Shown here in pieces: positions 11,373 to 21,847 of a DNA stretch of 64,000 nucleotides (its first letter is position 1; each line of letters begins with the position of its first letter). The position numbers were made by a program, and so were the translations under genes. The notes below the pieces were generated by a model. The model had not been told where the DNA came from. It searched no databases and saw only the letters and a program-made list of their open reading frames with translations. This DNA comes from Dysidea avara. Lineage: Eukaryota; Porifera; Demospongiae; Dictyoceratida; Dysideidae. The stretch lies in NCBI RefSeq assembly GCF_963678975.1, contig NC_089272.1:18489399-18553398 (forward strand), given 5' to 3'.

Positions 11373-12130
11373 TTACAAGGACACAAATAAGAAAAAAGTA
11401 CAGGGATTATCAGGGTTGAAATGATGAATAAAATTGTTGTATAAGTGTTTGTAAATTATTTGCTTGTTTGTTGAAACGGAAAGGGTGCAATCAACTGGGG
11501 GTAGGAAGTTCCAGAGCTGAGCTAGTCTGTAAAAGTATGAATGGCTAGTAACATTGTTTAAGGCAGATTTGTGGCCTTTGTGCTCTAACTTGTTGAATGT
11601 TGATGACTGAGTAGGACCTGTAGCAAATATAATATAGTTGTGAATATTAAAACGTGTAGATGGTAACTTCAAAGACTTCAAGCAAAATACAATATCAAAA
11701 AGCTCTAAGATGTACATCAGTGGCAGTATTTGAAGTTTAACTAGGCGATCGAAAATAAGAAGAGTGATAATCATTTAATATAAATTTGCTAGACCTTCTT
11801 TGAACCTGTTCTAATATAAGTATGTCTGTTGATAGGTGAGACCTCTAAACTGCATGGTGAAGAATAAGATAACTGTGACCTGACCTAAGTTAAATAGAGC
11901 TTTTTCTTAGCCATAGGGTTATTCAAACTACTAAAGGTCTGTCAAAACTTTTGTATGCTGTAGCAGTTATGTAAGAAATGTGAGAAGTCCGTGTCAGGTC
12001 TGAAGATATAAGGACTCCTAGGTCCTTTTGTAATTGCTTTATAGGAATATCAGGACCATCTAGGTGATACTGAGCATGAAACTTACATTTAAAACTCAAG
12101 TAGTTACTTTTTATGGTGATCTAGTCAAGT
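11373..12130 (-). pseudogene. Non-LTR retrotransposon reverse-transcriptase tail, different family
   Basis: Minus-strand sequence reads KDLGVLISSDLTRTSHI near 12010-12060, a reverse-transcriptase thumb-region motif, then decays with stops. From 11774 to 11373 it stays open: L-P-L-M-Y-I-L-E-L-F-D, a Ser/Asn/Lys-rich stretch, Y-R-L-A-Q-L-W-N-F-L-P-P and F-N-P-D-N-P-C-T-F. This is the C-terminal domain of CR1/L2-like elements. The 5' part is missing. Confidence 0.72.
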
Positions 12131-12271
12131 TAACTGTATAGTTGGGAAAATGTTGGGTGGGCCATGGCCTACTCCACAGCTGGCCTTGTATTGACATTTG
12201 ACAAATTTAATGAATATGTTCATCAAATTTCAAAACATGCAATACATTTTAATTATGCTGTGCCTAGAGTC

Positions 12272-12320
12272 ACGGCACCGTGACTGGACATTTTGCTGCT
12301 AAAGTCACAGCACAGTCATC
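12272..12320. repeat. Perfect 8 bp-arm palindrome and imperfect repeat
   Basis: AGTCACGG-CA-CCGTGACT is an exact inverted repeat with a 2 bp centre. AGTCACAGCACAGTCA follows about 30 bp later. It could be a protein-binding site or the tip of an unrecognised element; nothing else supports either. Confidence 0.5.
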
Positions 12321-12481
12321 CAGAATTCACACACTAGTTGTATGAAGGTAAGTGTTTGTTGAGTTTGAGGCGAGCTAGGGTTGGCAGGAGTCTAGTATTC
12401 CCCGAGTATTCGACTTGAGGGCACGTGCCTAGTAGTATACCCCAAGCATTCGACTTTAGGGGATGCTCCTTGTACTTTTAG

Positions 12482-12506
12482 AGTTAGGGTTAGGGTTAGG
12501 GTAAGG
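12482..12506. repeat. Interstitial telomere-like repeat
   Basis: About three and a half units of TTAGGG, then a variant TAAGGG, lie just left of the hAT MITE at 12515. TTAGGG is the usual metazoan telomere unit. A short interstitial tract may reflect break repair or retrotransposon-linked addition. Confidence 0.8.
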
Positions 12507-12514
12507 GTTCAGGT

Positions 12515-12871
12515 CATAGGCGGCGGAAGGGGGGGGGCTAGGGGGCTAAAGCCCCCTTCGGTCTGCTGAGGGGGGGGCTAAAATGATATCACACCGAAAT
12601 TATCTTTCTTGAAGTGGGGCTGAAAACCGTGATAAAGATCGAGATACTCTAATAGAGCAGTCACTCTAATAAAGTAGTCAGTGTGTAGCGAGCTATGAAA
12701 GGATTTTTATGTAGTTTATCAGCTAGAAATGGTAGCTGGTGAGGTAGAAAGCTCTTGTCAGTTGGTTGTGACCTTTTTTTTTTTTTTTTTGGTCTTACCT
12801 TACCAAACTATAGAAATAAGTCTGAGTCAGCCCAGCCCCCCCCCTCATATCAACTACTTCCTCCGCCACTG
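12515..12871. mobile_element. hAT MITE (GGCGG-ended), copy 2
   Basis: It starts CATAGGCGGCGGAAGG and ends CTTCCTCCGCCACTG. An exact 8 bp duplication GTTCAGGT flanks it (12507-12514 and 12872-12879). The interior matches 10205-10550 block for block: G tract, GATATCACA, CTCTAATAGAG, GTAGCGAGCTATG, T tract and GGTCTTAC. No coding capacity. Confidence 0.9.
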
Positions 12872-12964
12872 GTTCAGGTTTAGTTTCTTTTTTACTTGGT
12901 GTCATTTATATAGGCTTCTTCGTAAATGACATATATAAGGTACAAACTAAGGGAGTAGGGTAGT

Positions 12965-13130
12965 TGGGACCGCAGTGATACAGTGGTAGAGCGCTGGGCT
13001 AGAGTATGGGACCTCACGGGTTTGAGCCTCGCTTTAGCAAAAAAAAAATTTTTTTTAGGTTTTTTGTTTAAGTTTTTTTCATTCAGGTGATTGCCATGAC
13101 TCTAGGCACAGCCTTTTAATTAAGATACAT
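12965..13130 (+). repeat. tRNA-like (SINE-type) module, copy 1
   Basis: GTGGTAGAGCGCTGG resembles an A box and GGGTTTGAGCCTC a B box, about 40 bp apart, followed by A and T runs and a tail GCCATGACTCTAGGCACAG. The tail recurs after a similar module at 20152. No full cloverleaf is formed, so I read it as a SINE head rather than a tRNA gene. Confidence 0.6.
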
Positions 13131-14957
13131 ATACTGGAAGGCTATAGAGTGACTCACCTAATATCGGACGGGTTCGAAAATCGGGCGCGATAACTCGAGC
13201 TACAACAGGAATTTTCAAACAACTTGTATGTCTTTAGATAGCTCAAGGCTGTGGGACTTGCACACCAAATATCAGCCTCCTCGACTTCTTTGTCTGGTAG
13301 CAGCAGACTGCAAAGTCATTTCCAATTAATATGTATGATCTAGAAAAATGGTCGATTCACGGACACCCACAGTTTACAAATCAAACTTACATTTATTCAA
13401 CGGTTTTGTATCTTTACTTATAGAGTACCGTAAGTGGAGAAAGTTACGCGTGGGAAAAGTTTTACGATTGCAGTAGCTATCGCAAGGGAATTGGTAAAAC
13501 CGGGAGGGGAGCGGGAGCGGGAGATTGCTTGGTAAAATCAGGAACCGGGAATCGGGAGATCACGTGCGACTTCTCCTAAATATCTCACTTGTAATCACGT
13601 GCAAACTAAATCTCTCACTTGCTACGAACGGCAGGCGTGATTTTGCAAGTATAGCGTTGCAAGTATAGAGTTGCACGTAGCTATAGTGCGGCCGCGCATG
13701 CACAATGGAGGAAGATGTGCTATGTGTTCCTGCAGTAGAAGACGCTGTCAATAACTTGACATCTGCGGAGGCGCATAATTACTTCTCGAAAGCTATCAGT
13801 GGAAAGCTACAGATTAGTGTAGGTCCTCCTGTTCAGCCAAAAGGCGGCAGCTTGTATATCTACAACCTCGGGCCTGATTCGGACAAATGGGAACAAGAGA
13901 AGAAAAAGCTAAGGTTAGGTCTAGATATTAAAGAGTATAGTTACAATATAGCTAGCTAGCTTGTCTCAGTTTAACAAAACAAGTTTACATAACTATATTT
14001 CTAGAGTCATACAGTAATTAAATAAATTGTACATCGCAATTATTATAGGTGCGATCAATACAGATGGGTACATGTAGGATCTTACAGTGTCAAACATGGA
14101 GGATGTGAATTCAAGAAAAAAAGTAGTACCATTGATCTTGATTCTGTGGATAAAAAGGGTGATAACCGATTCAGAAGATTTGAGTTCTGGGGTATCGGGA
14201 AACATTTTATGCTACACTACGTTGGGGATGACACCTTATATCAAGGATTTAGCCATCGGAACAGTAAGAATAATTCCAAGTCTTTTGTGAGATCAGCACC
14301 ACATTTGAAGGATAAGGTGAGCAAAAAAAGTCTTGTGAATCAACTCACATTTATAAGCTATAGTAGTTTGCATTGTAAAGACCGTCTGAGTGTAATGTGC
14401 ATAGTATAATTGATAAGGTATATAGCTATACCTATCAATAGCTATATACCTTATAGGTTTGGTATATGTATATGTTACCAAACCTATAAAGGAGGCAACA
14501 TGGACATAAAATTTGCCTACCTTTTATGACACATAAATTTTCTGCAAGAAGGTTATGTCATGAAATTCCAGTACTTTTACAAATTTGAATGGCCTATGTT
14601 ATAGAATGCAAATGTTATTTGAGTGGTGAGATTTGTTTTAAAGACAAATCGTGCGTATGATCATATGCAATATGCTTTTTAGATATTACAGAAAGATTCA
14701 ATGAAGCCACATCGAACTGTTTATCAAGAATTAGTCAATGAAAGCAGCGGTGGACCTCAACATGCAGTGCTCACACCTAGAGATCAAAATCAAGTTAGAA
14801 ATTTTCGTAAGGAAGTGGATAGACATACCAGACTATCCCATGACGCAATGTTTAACACGTACCACTTGTGTCATCAACTAAAGTTTAACAATCGAAAAGG
14901 TGAACCCCTTGATTTCATACGAAAATTCTCTGTGCACCCTAATGTAATTGTCAACCA

Positions 14958-15133
14958 GAATAATTTGAAATATGATTGTTTTGAAATATGATTGTTTTGG
15001 TGGTGAATAATTTGAAATAATGAGAATAATTTGAAATATGATTGTTTTGGTGGTGAGAATAATTTGGTGGAGAATAATTGTTTTGGTGGAGAATAATTTG
15101 AAATATGATTGTTTTGGTGGTGAGAATAATAGG
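14958..15133. repeat. Degenerate tandem array inside the transposon gene
   Basis: The words AATAATTTGAAATATGATTG and TTTTGGTGGTGAGAATAATT alternate in incomplete copies. The array sits exactly between the N-terminal and C-terminal coding parts of the transposon gene and may be the scar of an internal deletion. Confidence 0.8.
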
Positions 15134-15617
15134 TGTCTTTGCTTGTTCACACATATCTGGAAACTGGTAATTAAACTTAAATGTACCTCTGAGCATTGCC
15201 CTAATCATAACACGGAGGTAACAAAATACCCTTCTACGTTTTCCTTCAGCTCTGGATTAGATAACTTTAATGAAATTTTTCCTATAGCTGGAGATATGGT
15301 TGGTTACTGTGGTGCAGAATTTCATTGCCAACCACCAAATGAATCTCTCCATGCAGTTACTGACCGATTAAATTTAACTGGCAGAAACAGAGAAACATTT
15401 TATGAGTGCCGTGGTGTACCACAGGTAATGGCATCGTCATTTCTTAATCGAGTGCCTTGGATGATCCCGATTGATATCCAGTCCTTGACTGGTAGATCAA
15501 TATTGACAATTCCAAAAGTTTTAACTATATATGGTCATGGATATCAACTAGCTGGCTGCAGTGTTTGTAGTGACAATCATTTTACTGCAGTTTGCTTCTG
15601 GTATGGTCAAACATTAT

Positions 15618-15870
15618 ATGTGACCGGGCCTGCGAAAATAGGGCATGTGGGCACAAACTACACCCCATCACTCTACTGATCATATCTCGGTGCTGGAAAA
15701 CTATATTTCCGATCTGTAACTTGCATCATGATGCCAATTAAATGCTTACTAAGAGCTGAAAATTGCAATGCCATACCATAATGGTGCAAAACGTTATGAG
15801 TGATGGAAGTGTGAAAAAGTAGGCAAAAATCATGTGCCCACATGCCCTATTATCGCAGGCCCAGTCACAT
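15618..15870. mobile_element. MITE inside the transposon gene
   Basis: The ends ATGTGACCGGGCCTGCG and, inverted, ATGTGACTGGGCCTGCG match, and the pairing continues through AGGGCATGTGGGCAC for about 37 bp. ATTAT occurs on both sides (15613-15617, 15871-15875), a likely 5 bp duplication, although a 3 bp TTA or TAT is not excluded. It breaks the conserved Q-T-Y-Y-D-G-M-R region of the host frame. Confidence 0.8.
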
Positions 15871-16763
15871 ATTATGATGGCATGAGAAGCCACAGAATTC
15901 AACCTTTTAAACTTAATGATTTCCAGAACAAAACTGGTTCATATGCATATTACTTTAGGCAGCTTTGATTTTACATACTGTATGTTGTAGCTAATTAACA
16001 CTTTATGATTTATTAATGTGTTTTGTATACTCAGAGAATAATTATGCTTGGTGTACTGTACTTCAGTCTATCCATTGAAAGTCTGCTGGCAATGATGGGA
16101 AGTCTAATCACGTTTAGTTGAATGGATTTTAGATTGGTAGGGTGCATGAACTTTAGTATAGACTGGGGCAGAACCATGTAGCTAGGACTGGAGGCCTGTT
16201 GCTCATCATTCATTATTGTAAGACAATCCAATATGCCAAATAACTGCTGCATGTATTCACTGAAATTACCTTTCAGAAATATTATGTCCACTAAAATAGC
16301 CACTTTGTGAATTACTGTGCTAAAAACCCACACAATACAATTTTATGCATTCACTGCTAATAACTATAAAGCTCTAATGAAAGCCTTTAATATACGGCCA
16401 TCATGCAAACTTTATCTAGCTATAGCTATTTTTCCCCTCAAGCTCATAATTTACTAGTTTATATTAGTTTCTTCGTCACAGCACAGCAGGCGCTCTAGCT
16501 ACGTATGTGTGTTACTTGTGACAGCAAAGATTGACACGTGATCTCCCGATTCCCGGTTCCTGATTTTACCAAGCAATCTCCCGCTCCCGCTCCCCTCCCG
16601 GTTTTACCAATACCGTATCGCAAAACCTTTACGCCGATTAGCTTTTACATGTTTGTATTTGTACAGTAAAAATCAGCATCGCGAAACTTTTACGCCGGTA
16701 TACAATGTAGAGTGCCATTCGCGAAACTTTTCCCACGTGTAACTTTCCCCGCCTACGGTAACT

Positions 16764-17069
16764 CATCTACTTTCTAATTATCCCCAGTCTATTTAATCTA
16801 ATCCTTTAAATCACGAATTACAAATCAAATCAAATGAGACATCACTGGAGTAATAATCGCCCCAGTATATGGAAATTCGATTAAGTATACGTTGTTTGAG
16901 ATAAGTTTACGGAAAATATGTACCGTATACTTTTACAAACATCGTATACTTCTGTACACTTAAATTTATTGTGCGATTATTACTTTAGTGAAGTCTCATT
17001 TTATTTGATTTGTAATTCGTGATTTAAAAGATTAGATTAAATAAACTGGGAATATTTAGAAAGTAGATG
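16764..17069. repeat. Foldback element in the nest
   Basis: CATCTACTTTCTAATTATCC at the left returns inverted at the right (GAAAGTAGATG), and pairing runs inward through TTTAATCTAATCCTTTAAATC and ACAAATCAAATCAAATGAGA. Each arm is about 100 bp. It directly abuts the gene-bearing transposon. No coding content. Confidence 0.75.
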
Positions 17070-18123
17070 TCGAGTTGCTCTTCAAGTCAGAGATATAAAA
17101 CTGTTGATTAAATGTAAGTGTAATTTGTAAACTGTAGGTGACCGTGAATCGACTTTTTCTCCGGATTATACGTATTAATCGGAAATGACTTTGCAGGTCT
17201 GCTGCCACCAGATAAAGAACAGGGGCGGATCCAGGGGGGTTCAAAGGGTTCCATGAATCCCCCTTTTGAAAGAGCCTCTCTTACTCGAGATACTCTAATA
17301 GCGCAGTCAAATCGAGATACTCTAATACTATAATAGAGCAGTCACAGTAGTCTTTTGAGGAGCAGTGTAGCGAGTTATGTATCTAGTCTACTTTAGCGAT
17401 TCCGGGAGAATTTTAAAATTTATGGAAACAATTTCTATTTAGCACAGGCTTGTGCAACGCTCCCCAAGGATCTCACAAACACTTAGTTTTTAAAAATCCA
17501 TCAATGGATGATGGAGTTATAAGCAATTTTATCCTTTAAAAATGGTAAAATTTTCTCCACTTTCCATTGAAAAAGTCCCCAAAAATGGCACAATTGAACA
17601 AATTTTTTTAACTGAGGTTTGCAAAAACATTTTCAACTTCTGTTTCCTGATATAAATACCTCAGTACATGGACTATAGTGCAACCATCATTATAAGACCC
17701 TCTCAGTAAAGGTCACCTCTGTAGAAGGCCACCTAACAGTTGCATGAACTTAGCATATTACAAATGGCATAACAACCTGTACTTGGTCTGAATGCAAACA
17801 CTCTGTACTAGTCACCTTCACCCAAAATGCAATGTGCATGCAAAACAAGGACTTGCACTGTTCATTTATAGCTGTTTATACAGTTATTTTTACTGTTACT
17901 TTTTAGCTCCTTGATAGCTACCAAAGTGATGCACAAGACAACTTGGTTATTTATGTTGCAAATTTGCTGACTTTTTGCATACTAATAATGAAAACTACTT
18001 GGACAAAAATGTTGCACTTGGTGCAACTAACATGTGCTGGGTCGTTTCTTGCAAAGACAACGTTATATTGTGGTAAATATATTGAAAGACAATCTTAGAA
18101 TTGGCATAAAACACCACACAAAC

Positions 18124-18887
18124 CAGGGCAGGTGTAAGCACTACGGTCACTACGGCCACTGCCGTAGCAGATTTTTACAGTCCAACCCAGTCATGCGAGC
18201 GCATGCCTAGCTAAGCTAATATAGCTGCACACTAATAAGGTAGCTCCGTATAGTAGTTATGTCGTCATGACATACACTAATTTATATGTTTCTAGACAGA
18301 CACTAACCATTCTAACCTTTAATGCAGTAAAAGGATATGTAACCGACTTCACGTTACCACTCGCTTATCCTCTATTATATTCGTGCGTCTAATGATCGAA
18401 GCACGTAATGACCAGTGCGGTGGTCATTCTTCCAGCTCTGCTGTTAATATTATTATTGGGGGTACAGGTAAGAAGGCAAAGCCTGTAAAAACCTGATCAA
18501 TTGTATAAACGAAATTAGACTTTACAACATATAGAAAGGTAGTGTGACAGCTACAGTGCCTAACTGGTAAAGTAGATAATAACAATAACAATAACAACAA
18601 CAACAACAGCTAGGGAAGTTATAAAAGTCAGTATATGTACGAAGCAATATCCTAAAATCAACTCTTGTAAATTGCTAAAATTTCTTCAGAATGTGGTTTA
18701 CAAACACTAAAAATTCGAAATTTTCCTGGAGGGGGGCATGCCCCCAGACTCCCCTTGAGGGGCACGCTTCGCATGCCAGAGTACTTCGCGGCACAGTCAT
18801 TCATCGTGCTTCACACACTCATCACAATCCCTGAATCAAAACCTGGTTTGTTGCCTGACCAGCCAGTAAGAGCTTCCACCGGCCCTG
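18124..18887. mobile_element. CAGGGC-TIR element nested at second level
   Basis: It starts CAGGGCAGGTGTAAGC and ends GCTTCCACCGGCCCTG, inverted copies. CAAAC flanks both sides, another 5 bp duplication. The inside holds GGGGGGCATGCCCCC, a palindrome common in hAT relatives, and a CAA/CAG-rich tract at 18575-18610. No transposase frame. Confidence 0.72.
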
Positions 18888-19038
18888 CAAACACATTTAT
18901 AGCAGGAAACTAACAGCACCATCGTGTTCCTCGTCCCAAGAAACCCTAGAAACAATGTAATTGTTTGATCAAACACTCGTACGGCAACGAATCGATTGTG
19001 CCATCTTCCCAATCAAGGGGTAGTCATCTTCATACCAC

Positions 19039-19304
19039 CAATTGATGCACTTGCGACCGGGATCAAGACTTAATCAAGTGATCAAGGGGAATTTTTGCAG
19101 TGAATCAAGCAATCAAGGCATCCGCAAAAGTGGCAATCAAGCACCTTTGGAAAGCTAACTTTGGGCAACACGAGAATTTACTAAGCTTTTACGGTTGACG
19201 ATCAAGAATCAAGGCTCTTGGAAATATGAAATCAAGTGATCAAGGCAATATTTTGGCGATCAAACTTTTTTATCCCAGTCGCGAGCGCATCAATTAGCGA
19301 TGTG
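19039..19304. mobile_element. Small TIR element rich in ATCAAG words
   Basis: AATTGATGCACTTGCGACC at the left pairs with the inverse of GAGCGCATCAATT at the right. Between them ATCAAG occurs about a dozen times with irregular spacing. Ends are approximate and no target duplication was resolved. Confidence 0.5.
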
Positions 19305-19889
19305 GAAGTGACTATCCCTTGCCAATGGAGGATTCACGGAGAAAATTTTATGCAGAATTTACGGAATTCCGGAATTGCTACAATTTAGTTATATGGGCAG
19401 CTATTGTAAGAAGGTGATGACCTTTCTTTTTTTTTTTTGGTCTTCAACTTAAAGCTAGGCTGAAGTTGCATTTCCAAACCCCTTTTTAAAAGTCTGGATC
19501 CGCCCCTGAAGAAGTTGAGGAAGTTTGTACCTGGTGTGCAAAATCCCACAACCTTGAACTATCTAAAGACATATAAATTGTTTGAAATTTCCTGAGTAAT
19601 TGCGTCCAATTTTGGAACCTGTCCGATATTAGGTGAGTTACTCTACTGTTTTCTTACACAAATTCACCTGGCGTAAATTCTTTCCCCCAAAGCCTCGGAG
19701 CTGCCCTTAATTTTCAATCGCGTAAAAGGGGACACACCCCTTTTCGATTCGAAGGGTTACGCTATTTCTGATAGCTTACAAGGCTTGTTACGTCGATTCT
19801 TGACTGATAAACGCTGTAGCAGCAGTGCCTGGAAAGCTCTTACTCTTACTCTCTCTCTTACTGCACTCAGTCTTACTGTGTTCCTAGGA

Positions 19890-20045
19890 TTAGTAAAAGC
19901 ACCCCTAGTGTTAGAAAACGCCCCTAGGATTAGAAACAGCTCCCTTATGATTAGGACAGTGCCCTTGGAGTTAGGAACAGCGCCGTTGGGATTAAGAATA
20001 GCACCTTTAGGATTAGGAGGAAGCGCGAGTAGGATTAGGACAATG
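19890..20045. repeat. Degenerate CCTAGGATTAG minisatellite
   Basis: Units of roughly 27 bp of the form (A/T)GGATTAGNANNNGCNCC repeat six or seven times with mutations. The unit loosely resembles a degenerate TTAGGG-type repeat. An open frame crosses it by chance because the period is near a multiple of three; I do not call it a gene. Confidence 0.65.
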
Positions 20046-20151
20046 TTTTAAAACATTAGGTTAAGTTAGGGTAATATGGATTAGATATTATAGTGATTTA
20101 CATTTGTGACATTTAAATATGGCAAAAATAAGTACTTGGGAGCTTGCAGCT

Positions 20152-20350
20152 AGCACCGCGGTGGTACAGTGGTAATGAACACTGCTCTTCAGGCTGGAGG
20201 TATGTGGTTCAAGTGCGTGTTGTGAAATTTTAAAAAAAATAATTTTTTTAACCTTTTGGTGTCATAAGTTATAATGGTAACATACTGTACCTAACGGCTT
20301 TTGTGAATGGCGTCTCAAAGCCATGACTCTTGTGGCTCTATATCTCGCAA
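20152..20350 (+). repeat. tRNA-like (SINE-type) module, copy 2
   Basis: GTGGTACAGTGGTAATGAAC is A-box-like and GTGGTTCAAGTGC B-box-like, followed by A and T runs and AAAGCCATGACTCTTGTGGC, which parallels the tail of copy 1 at 13094. It ends close to the target duplication of the next element. Confidence 0.55.
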
Positions 20351-20360
20351 TCACCTTAGA

Positions 20361-21847
20361 TAGGGTCCGCAATCCGAAAAATCAACCTCTACAAATCAAT
20401 CCCCCTACCATTGTGGGATGTTCATTGTAGTATCCCATTGCTTGATCCACCATGAAACCGGAGGCACGATAGTTGTCTTCACAGAAAGATTGTTTTCAGT
20501 ATCTCGCAAGATGCAAAATTTATTTTTAAAATTTCGTGCTCCACACAAAGGATCGGATGAAACTTGCTACTTAGCCAAATCGTATCCAGAGATGATGTAG
20601 TTGAAAAGTACGCACAAAAATAAGTAAATGATTTGCTGGGTGCCCAGCACAGGGTTGCTTTCTTTGAAAAACAGACAAAGAGATACGAAGTTTCGAATTC
20701 AAACTGCCCTACCACCCAGGGCGAGAGAAGCCAACTCTTCCTCATAGTGTTTTGATACAGTTGGGTGCATAGTCTGTCTATGCTGTTAGTTTGGAAAAGA
20801 TCTGAGACTTCTCACCATCTGGGTGACGAGCGTCAAAATTTTCTGCAGCATCAAAGAATTATGCCGCGCTTTCTAGCCATTTCCAGCGCTTCTGTAGCCA
20901 CAGCAACCATCAATTATAAACTAAAACTATGGTAAAAGATGTCCCTGAACGTTTGGTAGCAGCAGTTCTCAATTATTATTTCATCCACGGCTTCCACGCT
21001 TCGCTTTAAGGTATGCATCAAGGAGGCAGCAAAATCGTCCAAATTTGACTTCACCTCTCACACTCCACAGCAGCTTCAAATCTTTACTAGATCATTCTAC
21101 ATCACCATTATGCTGCAAAACATCCAAAACCAAACTGAAAAAAGCACAAAATCTTTCATTTTTGATTCGAGCTGGGTGGAGCTCCTGGTGAGCTGCTGGT
21201 ATACTGCATCATATGAAATCACAGAAACACCAACTACTACTACTACCAAACGTTTTGATCCATCATTTATCATCATTCTAAACAAAATTAAGTGACCAGT
21301 GTGGCATCAGAAGTACTGGAAAGCACTTTGGTACCATTGAGAGAATCCCTTGAAAGGACGCACGAAAATTTTGACGTTCTTCACCCAGATGGTGAGAAGT
21401 CTCAGATCCTTTCCAGACTAACAGCATAGACAGACTATGCATCCAACCTTATCACATCACTATGAGGAAGAGTTGGCTTTTCTTGTCTTGGCTGGTAGGG
21501 CAGTTTGAATTCGAAAATTTGTGTTTCGTTTTCTGCTTTTTGAGAGAAAGCAACCCTGTGCCTAGAACCCAGTGAGTTATTTGCTTATTACTGTGCGTAC
21601 TTTTTAACTACATCAACTCTAGATAATATCTAGCTAAGCAGCAAGTTCTATCCTGTTCTTTGTGTGGAGCACGAAATTTTAAAAATAATTTTTGCTTCTC
21701 ACGAAATATTAAAATCGATATTTCTGTGAAGACAACAATCGTGCCTCCGATTTCATGGTGTATCTAGCAATGGGATACCACAATGAACATCCCACAATGG
21801 TAGGGGGATCGATTTGTAAAAGTTGAATTTTCGGATTGCGGACCCTA
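20361..21847. mobile_element. Long-TIR transposon with 7 bp target duplication
   Basis: The ends TAGGGTCCGCAATCCGAAAA and the inverse flank arms of about 500 bp that pair throughout, for example GGATGTTCATTGTAGTATCCC, GAAGACAACTATCG-type and CTATGCATCCAAC-type blocks. CCTTAGA lies on both sides (20354-20360 and 21848-21854). The 400 bp centre has no clear coding frame. Long arms plus a 7 bp duplication suggest a foldback or Mutator-like element; the superfamily is open. Confidence 0.8.

Larger units (their letters stand above)
13705..15968 (+). pseudogene. Transposon-encoded protein, multi-exon, disrupted
   Basis: ATG at 13705. Exon 1 (13705-13913), exon 2 (14049-14316) and exon 3 (14683 to about 14957) join in frame across GT-AG introns: the first junction gives K-L-R-C-D-Q-Y-R-W, the second joins A-P-H-L-K-D-K to I-L-Q-K-D. 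Exon 3 has TPRDQNQVRNFRK and R-L-S-H-D-A, which resemble the N-terminal half of a transposase-like family seen in cnidarians and sponges. A 175 bp tandem array (14958-15133) then stands where a catalytic core would be expected. Frame resumes at about 15134 with C-x-x-x-x-C-P-N-H and ends with D-N-H-F-T-A-V-C-F-W, a His motif like that of cysteine peptidases, cut by a MITE at 15618 before Y-Y-D-G-M-R and the stop at 15966-15968. It is probably non-functional. Family and activity are inferred. Confidence 0.6.
13428..16758 (+). mobile_element. Gene-bearing DNA transposon with TACCGTA ends
   Basis: The ends CCGTAAGTGGAGAAAGTTAC and, inverted, CCGTAGGCGGGGAAAGTTAC are terminal repeats with TA at each side. 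Subterminal inverted blocks at 13494-13565 and 16540-16610 (GGGAGCGGGAGCGGGAG and its complement) nearly match. It carries the spliced gene at 13705-15968. Ends and TA target are compatible with a TA-targeting superfamily, but I cannot name it with confidence. Confidence 0.72.
17220..19508. mobile_element. CAGGGGCGG-TIR element interrupting the outer foldback
   Basis: It starts CAGGGGCGGATCCAGG and ends CTGGATCCGCCCCTG. AAGAA lies on both sides (17215-17219, 19509-19513). The undisturbed opposite arm of the outer foldback near 13285 (complement GACAAAGAAGTCGAGG) shows the empty site and a 5 bp duplication. Two further elements are nested inside, at 18124-18887 and about 19039-19304. A T tract followed by GGTCTTC recalls the 10205 and 12515 MITEs. 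Confidence 0.78.
13145..19645. mobile_element. Outer foldback element containing a nest of younger insertions
   Basis: The left arm (13145-13421) begins GAGTGACTCACCTAATATC and the right end is the inverse, flanked by TA on both sides. The left arm pairs with 17070-17219 plus 19509-19645, interrupted by an insertion at 17220-19508. The loop holds the gene-bearing element 13428-16758 and a foldback 16764-17069. Without insertions the element would be roughly 0.6-0.9 kb. The order of events follows from what interrupts what. Confidence 0.75.

Noticed and set aside
9099..12190. One large hAT element from ACAGGGCCGGCTCTGG (9099) to CAGCTGGCCTTGT (12190)
   Set aside because: The ends look roughly inverted but no target duplication was found, and the interior is a mix of other insertions. 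Left uncalled.
14878..15208. Minus-strand frames over 14878-15208
   Set aside because: They are translations of the tandem array in the transposon gene and have low-complexity T-K-T-I-I-F repeats.
19785..20051. 88-codon frame over the CCTAGGATTAG repeats as a protein gene
   Set aside because: It is created by a degenerate minisatellite with a period near a multiple of three and has no splice or start support.
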